Origin: Vicia villosa
Lineage: Eukaryota > Streptophyta > Magnoliopsida > Fabales > Fabaceae
Direction: 5' to 3'
NCBI RefSeq assembly: GCF_029867415.1
Contig: NC_081182.1
Coordinates: 43,077,462-43,141,461 of the forward strand
Length of the DNA stretch: 64,000 bases
A program made the translations under genes and the position numbers. This document shows, one piece after another, positions 43,453-54,632 of the stretch. The stretch's first letter is position 1. Each line of letters starts with the position of its first letter. The notes beneath the pieces are model-generated. The model saw only the letters and a program-made list of their open reading frames with translations, did not search any database and was not told where the DNA came from.

Positions 43453-45366
43453 ATGGTTGATGAAAGTGAAAAGATTACATCTACATCTGGCTCTGCTGAG
43501 CAACACAACGGTAACAATGGTTATACTAGACCGCCGGTATTTGATGGTGAAAACTTTGAATACTGGAAAGATAAACTGGAAAGTTACTTTCTGGGTCTAG
43601 ATGGTGATCTATGGGATCTTCTGATGGATGGTTACAAACATCCAGTAAATGCCAGAGGCGTGAAGCTGTCAAGGCAAGAAATGAATGATGACCAAAAGAA
43701 GCTTTTCAGGAATCATCATAAATGCAGAACTGTTTTGCTGAATGCTATCTCTCATGCTGAGTATGAGAAGATATCTAACAGGGAAACGGCCTATGACATA
43801 TATGAGTCCTTGAAAATGACTCATGAAGGAAATGCTCAAGTCAAGGAGACAAAAGCTCTAGCCTTAATCCAGAAGTATGAAGCCTTCAAGATGGAGGATG
43901 ATGAAGACATTGAAAAGATGTTTTCGAGATTTCAAACTCTGACTGCTGGATTGAGAGTTCTTGACAAAGGATACACCAAGGCTGATCACGTAAAGAAGAT
44001 CATCAGAAGCTTACCCAGAAGATGGGGTCCGATGGTGACTGCATTCAAGATTGCGAAGAATCTGAATGAAGTTTCTCTGGAAGAGCTTATCAGCGCCTTG
44101 AGAAGTCATGAAATTGAGCTGGACGCAAATGAGCCTCAAAAGAAAGGTAAGTCTATTGCATTAAAATCCAATATCAAGAAATGCACTAACGCTTTTCAGG
44201 CTAGAGAAGAAGATCCTGAAGAATCAGAATCTGAAGAAGAAGATGAACTGTCCTTGATCTCCAGAAGGCTAAATCAACTCTGGAAGAACAAGCAAAGGAA
44301 GTTCAGAGGCTTCAGAAGTTCAAAGAAATTTGAACGTGGAGAATCTTCTGATGACAGAAGATTTGACAAGAAGAAGGTCATGTGCTATGAATGCAATGAG
44401 CCTGGACACTTCAAGAATGAATGTCCAAAACTTCAGAAGGAAAATCCCAAGAAGAAGTTTCATAAGAAGAAAGGTCTTATGGCAACCTGGGATGAGTCAG
44501 AAGATGATTCAGACTCTGAAGATGAGCAGGCTAACTGTGCGCTGATGGCGACAGAAGATGACGGATCAGAATCTACATCAGAATCAGATTCTGAAGAGGT
44601 ATTTTCTGAACTTACTAGAGATGAGTTAGTTTCCGGTCTAACAGAACTTCTGGAATTCAAGTCTCAGATTAGTCTCAAATACAAAAAGCTGAAAAAGCTA
44701 TTTGAATTTGAAACAAAGAAGCTTGAGTTGGAAAATTCTGAATTAAAAGAAAAACTTTTAAAATTATCCAATAATGTTGGATCTCCTTCTGATTCAGAAA
44801 AATCCACTCCTAGTCTAAACCATATTCTGAAAGAATATGATTTAAGTTTCAGGAAGTTCTTATCTAGAAGTATTGGCAGAAGTCAGCTAGCTTCTATGAT
44901 ATATGCTGTGTCTGGAAACAAAAGAGTTGGCATTGGTTTTGAGGGTGAAACCCCATACAAACTTGAACCTGTTGATGAAATGAAATTCACATACAAGCCA
45001 CTGTATGATCAGTTCAAGTATGGCCACTCCCATGATATTAGGCACACTTCACATGCTCAAAGTTTTCACATAACACACACCAAAAAGCATGTGACACAAC
45101 CTAGGAAATATCATGAAACTCACATTAAGAATTATCATGCTGTTCCTCCTATTGCTTACAATGTTAAACCTAAGTTCAATCAGAACTTGAGGAGAACTAA
45201 CAAGAAAGGACCCAAGAAGATGTGGGTACCAAAGAAAAAGACTATTTCTTTTGCAGATTCTCTTGGCAACAAAGAAGATAAAAGTCAACATGTCAAGTCA
45301 CCTGGACTCAAGTTGGTCTCAACACTTGAAGGGAAGAAGGACTGTCTTCCAAGTTCTGGTACTTAA
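43453..45366 (+). CDS. gag: SIRE unit 3 Gag
   Basis: 637 residues with the same domain order as the unit 2 Gag: capsid-type domain, zinc knuckle CYECNEPGHFKNEC, acidic Ser-rich region and coiled coil. The first ~265 residues differ from unit 2 at about one site (Tyr/His at residue 18). From about residue 268 onward differences become frequent, and the last ~40 residues diverge strongly (SFADSLGNKEDK). It ends with a comparable SSGT stop, but the overlapping protease motif of unit 2 is absent in the +1 frame. Gag is open throughout. It could supply particles to a unit lacking its own pol, or package this unit's RNA into another element's particles. Confidence 0.92.
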   Translation: MVDESEKITSTSGSAEQHNGNNGYTRPPVFDGENFEYWKDKLESYFLGLDGDLWDLLMDGYKHPVNARGVKLSRQEMNDDQKKLFRNHHKCRTVLLNAISHAEYEKISNRETAYDIYESLKMTHEGNAQVKETKALALIQKYEAFKMEDDEDIEKMFSRFQTLTAGLRVLDKGYTKADHVKKIIRSLPRRWGPMVTAFKIAKNLNEVSLEELISALRSHEIELDANEPQKKGKSIALKSNIKKCTNAFQAREEDPEESESEEEDELSLISRRLNQLWKNKQRKFRGFRSSKKFERGESSDDRRFDKKKVMCYECNEPGHFKNECPKLQKENPKKKFHKKKGLMATWDESEDDSDSEDEQANCALMATEDDGSESTSESDSEEVFSELTRDELVSGLTELLEFKSQISLKYKKLKKLFEFETKKLELENSELKEKLLKLSNNVGSPSDSEKSTPSLNHILKEYDLSFRKFLSRSIGRSQLASMIYAVSGNKRVGIGFEGETPYKLEPVDEMKFTYKPLYDQFKYGHSHDIRHTSHAQSFHITHTKKHVTQPRKYHETHIKNYHAVPPIAYNVKPKFNQNLRRTNKKGPKKMWVPKKKTISFADSLGNKEDKSQHVKSPGLKLVSTLEGKKDCLPSSGT

Positions 45367-45829
45367 ATCTGTTGAAGAAACTATGTCTGTAGGAGATCAG
45401 AAAAGATAGTTTATTAGTCTTGAAACCATTTGTCTTGTTTGTTTCTAAAGCAATGGTGTTTCGTTCTTGATTATTCTGAATGCTCTAAATGCTACAGAAT
45501 ATACAATATTGAAACACTGATTGTGGACGAATCAATAAATATCTGGTTTGATGATAAACTTGTTTCTGATGAAACAAAGCAGCTTAAGAATCTCTGCAGA
45601 TACAATTTTGTCGTATCAGAAGCTGCAGAACAAAGAAGTGAACCTCCAGAAGCTGTGTATATCAGAAGTAATGGATCAGAAGATCATTCAGATTTATATC
45701 AGCACACTTCAGAAGGAGTGTTTCCAGAAGAGAAACTTGATCAGATTAGAAGCAGTGATCAGAATCTGAAGGCGTAAAGTCTATTCTGAAATTTACAGCT
45801 GTCATCTATTATCTGATGGTGAACACGTG
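45367..45829 (+). pseudogene. pol: SIRE unit 3 pol stub
   Basis: Only a fragment remains. From about 45460 the frame to 45777 (SECSKCYRIYNIETLIVDESINIWFDDKL, then an acidic linker) matches the region C-terminal to the integrase core of unit 2 pol (residues ~405-480). Protease, the integrase core, all of RT and RNase H are missing, a deletion of well over 2 kb compared with unit 2. Pol function is lost, so unit 3 is non-autonomous. The remaining bases to 45829 correspond to the pol/env junction. Confidence 0.85.
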
Positions 45830-46159
45830 TCTGTACGGTTAGTACAAAGCGTGCAGTTGAAAAGACGCCGACCTAGGTAACTGTGTTAAATCATTTCATT
45901 TACCACGTTCTCTCTCCTTACGTCACTCATCACTTAATAAAATTGATTTCTTTTGATTCTGGAACTGTTCAGTTTATATTTTTTATTTTTTTCTTTTTCA
46001 AATCCGTCTCTATATAATTTTTTCAAATCATCTCATATATTTTTTTCGCTCCGTGTCTCTCCTTCTTCTTGCATATTTTTTTTGAAATCTTCTTAGTCGT
46101 TTCTAAAACCCTAACCGAAAACCCAGAATTTGTTCCTCTTAGTTGTTCGTTCTGTTTCA

Positions 46160-48943
46160 ATGGCTGCTTCTTCATCTCAAATTGTTGGTTCATCTACTCT
46201 TCTCCATATTCATAATGAAACAAACCAGGAAATCACTCCTGTTGTTGCATGCTCCATTCCTAAAGATGAATTGGAAGTTCTGTGTGAACTCATGGTTGAC
46301 TTTGACAACATTGAAGAAAACCAATTTCACCTTAAAGAAGACATCATCTTTCAAGGATGGACCTCGTTGTTTGCTGAGTTCGTTGGTCCAGTTTATCCGG
46401 ATCTTGTCAAGGAGTTCTGGGCACATGCTGTGGTTGCTCCAAAATCTATACTTTCTTTCGTCCATGGAAAGTTTGTTGTTATTACTGAAAACATCCTAAG
46501 AATGATGTTTGATCTGAAAAATCCTGAAGGGGTTTTTGAGTTTGATCAAAGGGCAGATTTGGGAGATGTTCTATCCACTCTCTATCCAAATGTCAAGAAA
46601 ACAAAATACGTCAGGGATTTGAGAGATGTCTACAGAATCTGGACAAAGATCCTTCTTGGGTGCTTCTACCATAGGAAAGGAACACATGCCTCGGATTTCA
46701 TCAATAATGATCAAAGGTATATTCTTTATTGCATTGCCACTCAGAAGAAGGTTGATGCGATTTACATTATCTTCAACCATATGTGGAAAGCAGTAAAGGA
46801 TTCCAGAAACGCTTTCAGAAAAGAAAATGGTGGAACAATCATTCCTTTTGGTAGAATTATTACAAACCTTCTGGTGCATTCCAAGATTGTTGAGAGTCTG
46901 GAGTCTGAAGGTATTATCAAAGACCTTGCTGTCACCTCTGGAGCCTGTCTGAATGCTTTTTCTTTAAAGAAAATGAAAATAATTGACACTATCCTCAAAG
47001 TTCCTAAACCTCTAGTTGGAACAAGAATCAGAAGAAAACCAGTTCTAGCTGACTTTGAAACCTTCTTCAATAGTGAGGTACCTGAAGTCAGAACTAAGTA
47101 TCTGAAGTCACAAAAAGAGGATAAGAGTCTTAAAGATCAAGACAAAGGTGCTCCTATTAAAGTGAATCGCAAGAAGGAAGAAAGAACCAAAAGAAAGTTT
47201 GATCATCCCTCCTTTAATCAAGTGATGACTGCAAAGAAAGTTGCTGCTACCACTAAAAATGAAGTAGTCCCAGAAGAAGTGATTGCAAAAGTTGTTAAGG
47301 CCGTATCTGCTGATTTTGAGAAAAATAAGAAGGAAGCTGAGAAGAAGAAAAAGAAGAAGAAGTCAAATAACAATGATGAGATTGTTGAAATTGTTAAGAA
47401 GAAGATAACCAGAAAAAGGAAGATGATTATTCAAAGCTCAGATGAAGAAAATGCTGCTCAAGAGGCTGAGAATCAACCAGAAGTTCTGGCTTATGTCAGA
47501 AGGAAAGAAATCTCTAGAGGCAAAGCAAAGATTATTGAAGAGCCGAAGAGTAAAAAGCAGAAGAAGACTGAGGATGTAGCCAAAGCTTTTCTGAGAGGTT
47601 CCAAAGGTATATGCATTTCTGAACCTGATTCTGTTCCTGCTGTTAGTTCAGAAGTTGCACCAATAGAGGTTGTCCCTACACCTGAACCAGAAAAAGCCAC
47701 ATCAGAATCACCGGTTTTTGTCCATGTTCTTACTCCTCCATCTTCTCCTATAACCTTTCCTTCCTCTCCACCTACCATAAATCCTGTTCTGGATATACCA
47801 CCCCTTCAAACTCTCTTTCCATCTCAACCTTCTCTCAATGCCACCTTTGAACATACTCCCTCCACCTCTCAAAACAATCTTTGTGATTCTCCTCTTCCAA
47901 CCTCCGCATCACATGAGCAGCTGCTCCGTGATTGCAACTACACTCCCAAGCCTCGTCCTGAAGCTGAAGTAGTAGTGTTGGATTCTGATACTGAAGCAGA
48001 ATCTTCTTATAGGTTGGATAGAGAACCTCATCCGTACTTCACTTCCAACCCTGCCTTTTCAAAAACCCAAATAAAATTTCGCCCTGTATACCCTATTGGT
48101 GTAGTTTTTGAAAACATAAAGAGGAATCTCAGAAGTATCTTTGATACTCTCAGAATTGCTGAAAGTTCTGGATTGAATGATGTTGCTATGCGGAACTTCT
48201 GGAGGATCCTTCGCAGAGAATCAGATGCTCTGTTTTTAGAACTTCAGGAAGCCTGTGTAGCTGCTGCCCCACGGCCTCGTGGAATTCTGAGGAATTATGA
48301 AGACTTCTGGTTTGCTAGTCTCAAAGGAAGACATCTGTTGGAAGAGAAGCCCTTCTTGGATGAGATGGAACAATTAAGATTGGCTGCTGAAATGGAAGCA
48401 AATCCATGCAGGGATATCGTTATCTTTATTCCTGATTATCCTGTTCTGCTCGGAGATTTCAAGACTCTCTTTGACTATCTGAGGGAAAACCCTTCTGAGA
48501 AAGACCCAAGCTTGGTCATTCCAGAAGTTGTTGACCCACCAGAAGTTGAAGGTCCTTCTGCTCCCAGGAATCTAGCTGCCATTCTTCAGGCACTTGAAGA
48601 TGGAGACTCGGAAATTCCTGCTGCAGAATATGGAGATGCTTCTATGCAAGAAGCAGATGCTGAAGATCATGTTGCTAAAACTGTTCCTGTTGAGGAAATC
48701 CCTGCAAATGATCTATCTATGGAAGCTGCAGATCAACATGTCATCCCTGTGGATAGAAGCTGTGAAGCTTCTTCTGATGAATCTTCTCGTCTTGCAAGGA
48801 CTCTGGAAGAAATTCAGAAGAGACAGGATGAGCAAAGCTCACTCAATGATAAGTATAACGCTTTCATGGTGAGGCAAGAAGGACACAACAATGAGGTTAA
48901 AGAGATGCTGGCCAAGATCTTGTCAAGGCTAGGGCCATCTTAG
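46160..48943 (+). CDS. SIRE env-like protein, full length (927 residues)
   Basis: ATG 46160 is in good context (CAATGGC) and opens MAASSSQIVG; the frame is open a further ten codons upstream without an ATG. Residue numbers here count from that frame limit (subtract ten for the protein). The first third contains a domain with LVKEFWAHAVVAP...FVHGKFVVITENILRMMF (about 92-130) resembling the plant 'putative transposon protein' family (Transposase_32-like). A very basic Lys-rich region follows (about 345-480, runs such as KKKKKKK and KKKITRKRK), then a Pro/Ser-rich segment (about 510-600). A second conserved domain (YPIGVVFENIKRNLRSIF, LNDVAMRNFWRILRRESDAL) and an acidic tail complete it. I see no signal peptide or convincing membrane segment, which argues against a true envelope. 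It is uninterrupted. Partial relatives are at 9026-10256 and 62081-64000. The role is unknown. Confidence 0.85.
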   Translation: MAASSSQIVGSSTLLHIHNETNQEITPVVACSIPKDELEVLCELMVDFDNIEENQFHLKEDIIFQGWTSLFAEFVGPVYPDLVKEFWAHAVVAPKSILSFVHGKFVVITENILRMMFDLKNPEGVFEFDQRADLGDVLSTLYPNVKKTKYVRDLRDVYRIWTKILLGCFYHRKGTHASDFINNDQRYILYCIATQKKVDAIYIIFNHMWKAVKDSRNAFRKENGGTIIPFGRIITNLLVHSKIVESLESEGIIKDLAVTSGACLNAFSLKKMKIIDTILKVPKPLVGTRIRRKPVLADFETFFNSEVPEVRTKYLKSQKEDKSLKDQDKGAPIKVNRKKEERTKRKFDHPSFNQVMTAKKVAATTKNEVVPEEVIAKVVKAVSADFEKNKKEAEKKKKKKKSNNNDEIVEIVKKKITRKRKMIIQSSDEENAAQEAENQPEVLAYVRRKEISRGKAKIIEEPKSKKQKKTEDVAKAFLRGSKGICISEPDSVPAVSSEVAPIEVVPTPEPEKATSESPVFVHVLTPPSSPITFPSSPPTINPVLDIPPLQTLFPSQPSLNATFEHTPSTSQNNLCDSPLPTSASHEQLLRDCNYTPKPRPEAEVVVLDSDTEAESSYRLDREPHPYFTSNPAFSKTQIKFRPVYPIGVVFENIKRNLRSIFDTLRIAESSGLNDVAMRNFWRILRRESDALFLELQEACVAAAPRPRGILRNYEDFWFASLKGRHLLEEKPFLDEMEQLRLAAEMEANPCRDIVIFIPDYPVLLGDFKTLFDYLRENPSEKDPSLVIPEVVDPPEVEGPSAPRNLAAILQALEDGDSEIPAAEYGDASMQEADAEDHVAKTVPVEEIPANDLSMEAADQHVIPVDRSCEASSDESSRLARTLEEIQKRQDEQSSLNDKYNAFMVRQEGHNNEVKEMLAKILSRLGPS

Positions 48944-50125
48944 ATTGAGTCTGTGTTGTTTCTTTCTTTTCGTTGCATCTGTTTTGTTTTTGTGCATCTG
49001 ATCTCACTTATCTTCATGTACTTCTGTACCTGCTGTTTGTACTTCAATGAAATCATCTTCTTCCTCCGTGTGTTTCGTTTTGTTTGTCTCTGAACCTTTT
49101 TTGTTTTTTGATGTTATGACAAAAAGGGGGAGAAAGATAAATGATAAATGATTTGATTTAATCAGTTGCTTTTTCTAACAAGAACTGCAAGTTCTATATG
49201 GTTTAAGTGTTTTGCAGGTATAAAGAAGTGAAGAGAATCTTCAAAGCAAACACAAGAAGCAAAACCATAAGAAGTGTTATTCTGTAAAAAGAATAAGCTC
49301 ATGGAAACTGAAGCAAGCTGAGTGCTGTCAAGCTTCAGAAATCAGAAGCAAGAAAGAAGAATGAATCAGAAGCACAGATAATAGAATTTGATCCATATTT
49401 GTCTATTTGCTCTGACAAAATTCTATTTGCTCTGATAACATTATTTTAGCCTATATGGCTCTGATACATATCATGTGTTCTAATATACATTTTATGTTCT
49501 GACTCGTTCATGCTAACTTTTGTCGTTTAGTTTTTGTTCTATAACATTTCAGGATATAGAGATGCTCTGATGATGCTCTGGTACATTCAACAATGTTCTG
49601 ATACAAATCTAGCATGAAGTGATGTTGGTAGAAATTCAAGCTCTGAAGCTATCCGAGGGAAGCAGAAATCAGAAGCTGTGAATGTTCTAAAGATCCAGAA
49701 AACTCAAGTTCTGAAGCTGTCCTAAATGGAAGCAGAAATCAGAAGCTGTGAATGTTCTGAAGATCAAAGAAATTCAAGTTCTGAAGCTGTCCTAAATGGA
49801 AGCAGGAATCAGAAGCTGTGAGTGTTCTAAGGATCTAAAGAAATTCTAGTTCTGAAGCTGTCCAATGGAAGCAGAAGTCAGAAGCTATGAATTCTCTGAA
49901 GACAGAAGCTTATGTGATCGTCTCTACCGAAATAATCAGGGAAGTCTTTTATTAAAGTTCTTCGAGTATTTATTTCAGGGGGAGATTATTTATCTCAGGG
50001 GGAGATTGTTAATCTCAGGGGGAGACATATTCATATGCTTATGCTATAGCTGTGTAATTTGTCTTTTGCCGTCTGCTCTTTCTGATCGCAAATTCATATC
50101 ATTTATATATGTTTTTGTCATTATC
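48944..50125 (+). other. SIRE unit 3 3' UTR
   Basis: Non-coding, with internal PPT-like ACAAAAAGGGGGAGA (49119-49133), fewer CTCTGATACAT repeats than in units 1-2, 68-bp-type repeats (about 49630-49870) and three TCAGGGGGAGA boxes (about 49975-50025). Confidence 0.8.
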
Positions 50126-50139
50126 AAAAAGGGGGAGAT
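50126..50139 (+). other. Polypurine tract, SIRE unit 3
   Basis: AAAAAGGGGGAGAT precedes TGTTAGAAC. Confidence 0.9.
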
Positions 50140-51345
50140 TGTTAGAACAAGATTTGTTCTGATCAATTATCTTAGTTTTGATGATAACAATAATATGAAT
50201 TTTGCTTAAGATAATATGGTACTCTAATCCAATGCAATTTCCTTTTCAGGAAATATATAAAGAGTATGCATAATTCAGCGCTCAGAAGCTTTGTCTCAAG
50301 GGTTCAACATGCAACATCAGAACATGGTCTGGCAAGACATCAGAAGATGGTCGAAGCAGAATCAGAACATGGGTCTATGGAAGCATCAGAAGAACATGAG
50401 ATCAGAAGCACTGAAGTTCTGATGGTATCACGCTCAGAAGCACTTCAAGGTCAGAAGATCAGAAGATGCTATGCACCAAGCTGTTTGACTCTGATGATAT
50501 TCAAACGTTGTATTCACAAACATCAGATCAGAAGGAAGTACAAGTGGCAGGCTACGCTGACTGACAAAAGGAACGTTAAAAGCTATTAAAGGCTACGTCA
50601 GTAGACACAGCGTGAACAAGGCTCGAGGTAGTTGACAAAAGCGTATAACATTAAATGCGATGCTGTACGGAACACGCAAAGCATTAAATGCACTCAACGG
50701 TCATCTTCTCCAACGCCTATAAATATGAAGTTCTGATGAGAAGCAAGGTTAACGAATTCTACACCTATTCTGTGAATATCAACTTGCTGAAACGCTGTTC
50801 AAATCAAAGCTCAGAATATTCATCTTCATCAAAGCTCACTACATTGCTGTTGTAATATATTAGTGAGATTAAGCTTAAACGTTAAGAGAAATATCACAGT
50901 TTGTGATTATAGCTTTCAAGAAGCAATTGTAATACTCTTAGAATTGATTACATTAAGTTGTAAGGAACTAGAGTGATCGTGTGGATCAGTATACTCTAGG
51001 AAGTCTTAGAGGTTATCTAAGCAGGTTATAACTAGAGTGATCGTGTGGATCAGTATACTCTAGAAAGTCTTAGAGGGTATCTAAGCAGTTGTTCCTGGAG
51101 TGATCAGTGTGTGATCAGAAGACTCTGGAAGACTTAGTTGCTGACTAAGTGGAGAACCATTGTAATCCGTGCGATTAGTGGATTAAATCCTCAGTTGAGG
51201 TAAATCATCTCTGCGGGGGTGGACTGGAGTAGTTTAGTTAACAACGAACCAGGATAAAAATAACTGTGCAATTTATTTTTATCTATCAAGTTTTTAAAGC
51301 TACACTTATTCAAACCCCCCTTTCTAAGTGTTTTTCTATCCTTCA
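50140..51345 (+). repeat. Right-most SIRE LTR (1206 bp)
   Basis: Same termini as the other SIRE LTRs, but about 90 bp shorter because the 25-bp minisatellite is not expanded, and with visible substitutions throughout. TATA-like box at 50718-50725. It is followed by Athila-type sequence (TATAT...), not a PBS, so it is the array's right end. Confidence 0.92.
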
Positions 51346-51431
51346 TATATTTGTTCAAAATACTGCACATATATTTATATATATACTTAACATCTCCTAA
51401 CCTCTCTTGTTAGAATTGCAAGGCTTTTTGT

Positions 51432-52732
51432 ATGCAAGGTACAAACTCAACGGAATTAGTACCTTTCGATCTCGAGATCGAGAGAACTGCCCGGAAGAAC
51501 AAACGACGTACAAAGAAGCTAAAGCAAACTAACAAAAACAGAAAAAAGAATCTACATCAGCTGCACCAGTCACAAATATGGCAGAAGAACATCATGTGCA
51601 ACCACCTTACGAAAGCAGCCCAAGACGGTTCACCCGTCTCATCACTAGTCCAGCTGCACGACGCGCTGAAATGAAAACAGGGCTGCTGCAAATCATTTAT
51701 GCTAACCCTTTTGCAGGTCTTGATCATGAGGATCCTTACACTCACCTCACGAAGTTTTACGAGATCGTTGGTACGTTAGGTGCTCCTGAGGCAGAAGAGG
51801 AAGTCGTATTCATGAGACTCTTTCCACATTCATTGATTGGAAAGGCGAAAGATTGGTATCTTGACCAATCAACGGAGACAATGACCAACTGGAATGTCTT
51901 GGAGAAACATTTTCTCAACGGGTTCTTCTCTCACAATCGCTTTATGGACGCGAAGACAGTAATAACAACATTCACTCAACCGACAAATGAAACCTTGTGC
52001 GAGGATTGGGAGCGTTACAAATCCATGTTACAGAAATGTCCAAATCACAGTTTCTATAGCTTGTCACAAGTCCACATTTTCCGTAATGGATTACTACCTC
52101 AACCGAAACTTTTACTCGATGCAACAGCTGACAGCTCCTTACTTGCAAAAAGTGCAGAGGAAGCAGTCGCAATTATTGATAAATGGCCCTCACGGATCAT
52201 CAAGTTCAACACAATCGAGGTGTTGTCCAAAGGAAACCTGGAATATTTGAATTAGGCATAAATGACGCAATCCTAGCCCAAAATAAACTGCTCACGCAAA
52301 CTGTCGAGGAATTAACAAAACAGCTGTCCAAACTTCCTTAACAAATCAAAGAAATGCACAGTCCGGCCAGCTCATCACATCAAGTGGCCTTTTTGCGAAT
52401 TATGCACTGGAGATCATCAAACCGGTTTTTGTCCTCCACTCAATGAAGAGGTCAGCTATATGGGAAATCAACAGAGACCAACACCATATCAAAACAATCA
52501 AAATTTCCAACGCAATGCAAATTATGGTCAAGGATGGAGACAAGACACCAGAACAGCAAACAGACCAAATCAGTACCAAAACTACCAACAACTGCAGAAT
52601 CTGAATCAACTGGACAGAAAAGCCAAACTTGAAGATACTCTGCAACAATTCATGCAACTCTCAATCGCAAATCAGAAAAATACTTATGCTTCCATCAAAA
52701 ATCTCGAAACTTAAGTTGGACAAATTGCTAAG
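51432..52732 (+). pseudogene. gag: Athila-type gag remnant
   Basis: A first frame (from 51432) contains EIERTARKNKRRTKKL, a typical Athila N-terminus. A frameshift leads to the 51578-52255 frame carrying the Retrotrans_gag core: LLQIIYANPFAGLDHEDPYTHL, FPHSLIGKAKDWYLDQS and FHIFRNGL-like segments. After the stop at 52255, another frame holds a knuckle CELCTGDHQTGFC near 52385-52430, then a Gln/Asn-rich stretch (PYQNNQNFQRN). At 52733 the solo LTR interrupts; coding sense resumes at 55770. At least two frame changes make this non-functional. Confidence 0.85.
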
Positions 52733-54550
52733 TGTAATACGGTGAACTGACTTTTAGAAATGTCGCGGTAAGCAAGAGTCGCCACCGACTTTTATTTTAT
52801 CCAATAAGAAAGGCTAAAAGAACAGAAAAGACCTTTTAAAGATTTTGAGTTCGGGGGGTAAGTTATACAAAGGGAGTAAGGCACCCTTTGCATCCATGGT
52901 TATCCATGGGCTCTTAATTGCTTAGCTCACTTTGTTTTTTTAAAATGTTTGAATTGTTTAAAAAGTAGGGTGTAAATAGAAAGTCGAATAGGAACTTTAG
53001 CTTGTAAATAAGCGTAGTCTTTTTGGAAAGTATTTGAAAATTAGTGGGAAAAAGATTTGAATTTAGAGCAAGCAATTAGTAGCAACTACCCTAAGTTTTG
53101 AAATTTGTTCTTTTAGCTTTTCGGGCGAAAGGGTCTATCCATACCATGAGAGGGCAGGAAGTCTTTCAATTGGACGTTTAAGGGTCATCGAGAATAATCG
53201 TTCGCCATAAGACTGTCCCATGCCATAAAGAGGGCAGGTAGTCTAAGGGAAGGATATAATGGTCATTAATATTTTTTTAGGCATCATACGAGGATACCTT
53301 AGCAATTGGGACATTTTTATAAGGCAACCTCGAAGGAGTTTCAATAACTTTGAAGGCAACATTTGCTTTAGGTATCCTCGGAATCGAGGGGACTTGACTA
53401 TTTTTAGGCAACAAAATTAATAAGGCAACAGTAATAAGGCAACAAGGCAACCAGAGGGATGACCCTAAAGGTGTGTGGGTGCAACAATCACGTGGTTAAT
53501 TTCGATGACATTTATCTTGTAAATCAGTGATCTATGTTCAATTCATGGTTGCACTCCCTAGGGTTACTAACCACGCAGTTTAAAATAAGCAAAAAGTAAA
53601 GGCAGAAATTAAAAGTTCCTACGCTATTACAATAAACACCCGCGGGGATGGGGAATTAAAGCAGAAAACAAGAGAGATGAATAATTAATTTAATTATCTT
53701 TATCTTGAGCCTTGATCTTCCTCGAACCTTCGATTGACTCTGAACATCTGAGAATTAAACGGAAAATAATAGGGGTGAGTGCATTACAAATTCATTGGCG
53801 ATTTGGAACAAACCCTATTTTAATAAAAAGGCAAAAATTAAAATTAAAATGATATTTAAACAAAAGAAAGGGAGTTAGAATTTAGCTTTTTGATCTGATG
53901 GCGCGTGGCTGAAGGATTTTGGTTGCTCCTGAAAATTAGCCACGAAGAAGAAAAAAATGTTAGTGCATTAAAGTTCTCAACAATTATAACGTGGCAGATC
54001 AAAAATTAAAGCAATAATAATTGAGGCACAAAAGGGTAAGGCAAAAACAAACCCTGAAAGGGGACAGAAGTCCATTATGGTGTAATAGAAAAAATATGTA
54101 AATAAAAAACCTAGACTAAGGTTAATGTACAACACCTACCAATAACAGTGATTAGTGATCATGATAAAAAATTAGTTGACAAAAATAAAATAAGGATTTA
54201 GAACATTAAAATAATTACTTTATAAAAAAACTAATTATAAACCTAACTCTAATTAATTAAAATTATTAAATTAAATTAATTAAAATTATTTTTATATATA
54301 AAATAAAAAAGGAGGTTGAAAATCAAAAGAAATAATTAAAATATTTTATATAAAAATAACTAAGTAAAAGGAAAAAAAGATTTATGTAATAAATAAAATA
54401 AAATAAAGAATTAAGGGAACTTAGCTTTGATCCTGTGTGGACGCCTCCTAAGGGCGTATGGTATGCCTTCAGTCCTGTGGGCATCAGATTTGGCCTTGGG
54501 GCAAATACAAAATAGAGAAGAATTGGGCGCGAAAATAAAACCTTGATCTC

Positions 54551-54632
54551 TTGATTTGGCCAAATACCAAAAGGTTTTTGGCCAAATATGAATAACCTTG
54601 ATTTGGCCAAATACCAAAAGGTTTTGGCCAAA
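54551..54632. repeat. Duplicated palindromic TTTGGCCAAA block
   Basis: Two copies (54551-54586 and 54598-54632) of a segment opening TTGATTTGGCCAAATACC and closing TTGGCCAAA. Each copy has the two palindromic cores facing each other and could form a hairpin. Confidence 0.8.

Larger units (their letters stand above)
29393..51345 (+). mobile_element. Tandem array of SIRE-type Ty1/copia elements sharing LTRs
   Basis: Order: partial pol, short ORF, LTR (33777), gag, pol, short ORF, LTR (42070), gag, pol stub, env-like, LTR (50140). Integrase precedes RT, the copia order. The lineage is indicated by UBN2-type gag, the env-position ORF, multiple PPTs and a PBS resembling the initiator tRNA-Met site. 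Unit 2 (33777-43365) is 9.6 kb and unit 3 (42070-51345) is 9.3 kb. Unit 1's visible part is almost identical to the matching part of unit 2 at an offset of 8293-8295. The array sits in an Athila-type element; its left boundary is lost in the gap and its right flank is TATAT. Confidence 0.93.

Noticed and set aside
46160..48943. True viral envelope glycoprotein
   Set aside because: There is no signal peptide, fusion peptide or clear membrane anchor; basic and Pro-rich composition and the Transposase_32-like domain argue otherwise. The label env-like is positional.
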